Origin: Clostridiales bacterium
Lineage (GTDB): Bacteria; Bacillota; Clostridia; Oscillospirales; Ruminococcaceae
Assembly (NCBI GenBank): GCA_012800685.1
Contig: JAAZIT010000211.1
Span: forward strand, 1-7,490
DNA: 7,490 nt
Reading direction: 5' to 3'
Positions 5,383 to 7,490 of this stretch are shown one piece after another. The notes beneath the pieces are model-generated. The model was not told the origin of the DNA and did no database searches. It saw only the letters and a list, made by a program, of their open reading frames with translations. Position 1 is the first letter of the stretch. Each line of letters begins with the position of its first letter. The position numbers were made by a program, and so were the translations under genes.

Positions 5383-6663
5383 ATGCTTTTAAAAGATATG
5401 TCAAAGGAACAGTTAGTAGAATTTAAGGCACAGGTTCAAAAAGAGTATGAGGATTTTAAATCAAAAGGGTTAAAGCTTGATATGTCAAGAGGTAAGCCAT
5501 CATCTTTACAGCTTGATATGTCTATGGAAATATTAGATGTGATTAATAGCACAAGCGACATGAATACTGAAACAGGTATCGATTGTAGAAACTACAACCT
5601 AGTTGACGGTATTCCTGAAGCAAAAAGACTTTTTGCAGAAGTTCTTGGTGTTAGTACAGAGGAAATATTTATCGGCGGAAACTCGAGCCTAAACCTTGAA
5701 TATGATATAATAGTAAAAAATATGATTTTAGGTGCATCAGAAACATCTGAGCCTTGGGGCAAGCTCGAAAAAATCAAATGGCTTTGTCCATGTCCTGGGT
5801 ATGACAGACACTTTGGAATATGTGAGTCACTTGGCATAGAGATGATTAATATTCCAATGCTTGATGATGGTCCAGATATGGATATGATTGAAAAGCTAGT
5901 TTCTGAGGATGAGCTAATTAAGGGCGTTTGGTGTGTTCCAATGTATTCAAACCCAACTGGAATAACATTTTCTGATAAAGTTGTTAAGAGATTTGCTGCT
6001 CTTAAGCCAAAGGCAAAGGATTTCAGAATTTTTTGGGATAACGCATATTGTGTTCACCACCTAACAGATACACCTGACACTCTTCTTTCAATTCTTGAAG
6101 AATGTAAGAATTGCGGAAACGATGATATGGTTTATATCTTTGGTTCAACATCAAAAATTACATTTGCAGGTGGCGGAGTTAGCTTTGTTGCTACGTCAAA
6201 AAACAACATAAACTATCTTAGAAATCTTATTAATGTTCAAACAATTGGATATGACAAGGTTAACCAGCTAAGACACGCTAGATACTTTAAAAACTATGAT
6301 GGAATTAAAGAAAAAATGGATAAACACGCCGAAGAAATTTTGCCAAAATTCCAAGTTGTACTCGATTCGTTAGAAAAAAATATTAAGCCTTTAGGTATTG
6401 GAAGCTGGCACAAGCCAAACGGCGGATATTTCATAAGCTTTGATGCAATGGATGGCTGTGCAAAAAGAATAGCCGAGCTTTGCAAAGAGGGGGGAGTAGT
6501 TCTAACAGGCGCTGGAGCAACATTCCCATATGGAATAGACCCTAGAAATTCAAATTTAAGAATAGCTCCAACCTATCCACCAGTTAGCGAACTAAAGCTT
6601 GCAGTAGAGCTTTTTTGTATATCAACAAAGCTTGCATCTGTTGAAAAGCTACTAGAAATCTAA
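5383..6663 (+). CDS. Aspartate aminotransferase, class I subgroup Ic (PLP-dependent)
   Basis: From ATG 5383 the protein has 426 residues, usual for the subgroup Ic aspartate aminotransferases known from actinobacteria and Firmicutes. It would move the amino group between aspartate and 2-oxoglutarate using pyridoxal phosphate, linking amino acid synthesis to central carbon metabolism. Motifs in order are LDMSRGKPS (32-40, substrate loop), GGNSSLN (98-104, phosphate binding), CPGYDRH (137-143), YSNPTG (188-193, with N190), WDNAY (218-222, with D219 and Y222), STSK (255-258, with the Schiff-base lysine K258), FAGGG (261-265) and NLRIAPTYPP (391-400, with the carboxylate-binding R393). All key residues are present. 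The gene is monocistronic between its own promoter and a strong terminator. Reaction is inferred from the subgroup; another amino donor is possible. Confidence 0.9.
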   Translation: MLLKDMSKEQLVEFKAQVQKEYEDFKSKGLKLDMSRGKPSSLQLDMSMEILDVINSTSDMNTETGIDCRNYNLVDGIPEAKRLFAEVLGVSTEEIFIGGNSSLNLEYDIIVKNMILGASETSEPWGKLEKIKWLCPCPGYDRHFGICESLGIEMINIPMLDDGPDMDMIEKLVSEDELIKGVWCVPMYSNPTGITFSDKVVKRFAALKPKAKDFRIFWDNAYCVHHLTDTPDTLLSILEECKNCGNDDMVYIFGSTSKITFAGGGVSFVATSKNNINYLRNLINVQTIGYDKVNQLRHARYFKNYDGIKEKMDKHAEEILPKFQVVLDSLEKNIKPLGIGSWHKPNGGYFISFDAMDGCAKRIAELCKEGGVVLTGAGATFPYGIDPRNSNLRIAPTYPPVSELKLAVELFCISTKLASVEKLLEI

Positions 6664-6677
6664 AAAATAAATAATTT

Positions 6678-6724
6678 AACCCCACTTGTTAAGCTTTAAA
6701 AGAGCCTAACAAGTGGGGTTTTTT
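6678..6724 (+). terminator. Strong terminator after the aminotransferase gene, between converging genes
   Basis: A perfect 14-bp stem pairs 6678-6691 with 6707-6720 (core CCCCACTTGTT/AACAAGTGGGG), with a further weak inner stem (6693-6697 with 6701-6705). The plus-strand tail is TTTT at 6721-6724 after the paired TT. On the minus strand the tail is A/T mixed (T-rich only further on), so it may also stop the converging DUF421-DUF4363 transcript, less efficiently. Confidence 0.92.
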
Positions 6725-6784
6725 ACGTGCTGAAAACAAAAACATTAACAAAACATTTAAACCTGTTTTATAAAAACACTTATA

Positions 6785-7162
6785 TTAAAAAACAGAATAA
6801 AAATGAGGATATTCGCTGTCGTATATGACTATGATACCAACCTTAATCATGGAACACTCTGCAAAAAAATCTTCGCTATCCATTTCTAAAAGTGGCTTTA
6901 GCTTTGCAACAGAATAAGAAATATTATCAAGCTTTGAGGATTGAATTAAGAAGGATATTTTTTTATAATAATCCTGCCAATAATCATACACCTCTTTAGT
7001 TTTTTCAAGTGCCTTGTCTTGCTGACCACTTTGGTTAAGGGTAACGGCTTGGTCGATTAGATCTGAAAATTCATTATTTTTATGCCTTAATATGGCTAAA
7101 GATATTATGGATTGGGTAATAATAGTTGCTAGAATAATTGAACAGATTATAACTCGTTTCAA
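6785..7162 (-). CDS. DUF4363 family small membrane-anchored protein
   Basis: The 125-residue protein has one N-terminal membrane segment or uncleaved signal anchor (about 3-26, VIICSIILATIITQSIISLA) followed by a mostly helical soluble part. The pattern resembles the DUF4363 family: a W in the middle (W62, in YDYWQDYYKK), then FLIQSSKLDNISYSVAKLKPLL (71-92) and an acidic FFAEC element (99-103). Function is not known; the soluble part is probably outside the membrane. Translation starts at TTG 7162-7160, with AGGAGA about 10 nt upstream on the minus strand inside the end of the preceding gene; the only nearby ATG (7172) is out of frame. It begins 2 nt after the DUF421 stop, so the two are co-transcribed and probably translationally coupled. 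DUF4363 proteins are commonly found beside DUF421 genes in Clostridia, which supports the call. Confidence 0.75.
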   Translation of the reverse strand: MKRVIICSIILATIITQSIISLAILRHKNNEFSDLIDQAVTLNQSGQQDKALEKTKEVYDYWQDYYKKISFLIQSSKLDNISYSVAKLKPLLEMDSEDFFAECSMIKVGIIVIYDSEYPHFYSVF

Positions 7163-7164
7163 AG

Positions 7165-7490
7165 CTAACCATTCTCCTTTTCGCCAGTTTTTTTTATTAT
7201 AACGGTTTTTGTTTTTCCATCGGATGTCATTAAAAAAACATCATGAGCCTCAAGCTGATGTGCATTTAAAATTGTCATTAGCTTGTCCTTTGACATTCCA
7301 ATAAAGTCTAAAGAATGAAAAATAATATCTCCATCATCAATAATTGTTTGGGGTGGGTTTTCTTCAACAACCTGTATTTCCATTTGTTCAGCAGTAACAG
7401 GCATACAGTTAGGATTTTGATAAACGCTAATTTTCCCAGTTGTTTCAACTACTGCAAACTGAACCTCTGAAATGTCAAAAACACCTTGAG
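7165..7490 (-). CDS. DUF421 (YetF-type) membrane protein, C-terminal part only
   Basis: On the minus strand the frame is open from the window edge to TAG at 7167-7165, giving 107 residues; the N-terminal membrane part lies outside. The fragment opens QGVFDISEVQFAVVETTGKI, the well-known C-terminal motif of DUF421/YetF proteins. It continues with YQNPNCMPVTAEQ, VEENPPQTIIDDGDI (about 41-55), a G-[MLI]-S turn (FIGMSKDKL) and ends with HDVFLMTSDGKTKTVIIKK. Full proteins have about three N-terminal membrane segments, this soluble mixed alpha/beta domain and usually about 220-235 residues. The biochemical role is poorly defined (members are linked to spore or membrane physiology). The ATG at 7404 is internal, not the start, since homology continues upstream. 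It pairs with the DUF4363 gene downstream. The family call is firm; function is unknown. Confidence 0.88.
   Translation of the reverse strand, partial: QGVFDISEVQFAVVETTGKISVYQNPNCMPVTAEQMEIQVVEENPPQTIIDDGDIIFHSLDFIGMSKDKLMTILNAHQLEAHDVFLMTSDGKTKTVIIKKTGEKENG
7173..7178 (-). promoter_or_regulatory. Ribosome binding site deciding the TTG start of the DUF4363 gene
   Basis: On the minus strand AGGAGA (7178 to 7173) lies 10 nt before TTG 7162-7160. It is embedded in the last codons of the DUF421 gene, an arrangement that favours coupled translation. Confidence 0.8.

Noticed and set aside
7165..7404. A 79-residue stand-alone protein starting at ATG 7404
   Set aside because: The same frame continues to the window edge and encodes the DUF421 signature upstream of this ATG, so it is only the C-terminal end of a larger gene.
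1..7490. Search by eye for CRISPR, insertion sequences, tRNA/rRNA, toxin-antitoxin or phage genes
   Set aside because: I saw no regularly spaced repeats, terminal inverted repeats with a transposase, tRNA cloverleaf or defence-type gene; codon use and gene types are those of a stable chromosome.

Overview
The window reads as ordinary chromosome of a low-GC Gram-positive bacterium, most likely an anaerobic Clostridia member (possibly near Ruminococcaceae/Oscillospirales). This rests on the A+T-rich sequence, strong AGGAG-type ribosome binding sites, near-consensus sigma-A promoters, an L10-type ribosomal leader, many hairpin-plus-T-run terminators, and Clostridia-typical families (YfhO, DUF421/DUF4363, type Ic aspartate aminotransferase). 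The taxon is an inference from gene families, not a measurement.

Layout: (1) Bases 1-564 hold the 3' three quarters of rplA (ribosomal protein L1) and its terminator. (2) Bases 575-1848 form a self-contained rplJ-rplL unit: a dyad, a perfect-consensus promoter (TTGACA-17-TATAAT), a roughly 180-nt L10 leader with an attenuator-like hairpin, rplJ (L10), rplL (L7/L12) and a strong terminator. The rpoB-rpoC genes that usually follow rplL are not here. (3) Bases 1935-5128 form a probable two-gene unit under an extended -10 promoter: a large YfhO-family multi-pass membrane protein and, 21 bp later, a Nudix hydrolase of the ADP-ribose pyrophosphatase type, closed by a terminator. (4) Bases 5254-6724 hold a monocistronic aspartate aminotransferase (subgroup Ic) with its own promoter, about 95 nt of 5' UTR and a very strong terminator. 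(5) Bases 6785-7490, on the minus strand and converging on the aminotransferase, hold a DUF421 (YetF-type) membrane protein cut by the window edge and a DUF4363 protein that starts at TTG 2 nt after the DUF421 stop.

How they work together: L1, L10 and L7/L12 belong to the large ribosomal subunit (L1 stalk; L10-L12 stalk), and the leader is where the L10(L12)4 complex would regulate its own operon. YfhO points to cell-envelope glycopolymer decoration. The Nudix enzyme and aminotransferase are housekeeping metabolism. DUF421/DUF4363 is a conserved but poorly understood membrane pair.

I found no mobile element, CRISPR array, tRNA, rRNA or defence system, and nothing that I would call a new biological system. 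The items most worth checking are the leader architecture, the dyad upstream of the rplJ promoter, the split from rpoBC, and the DUF421-DUF4363 pair.
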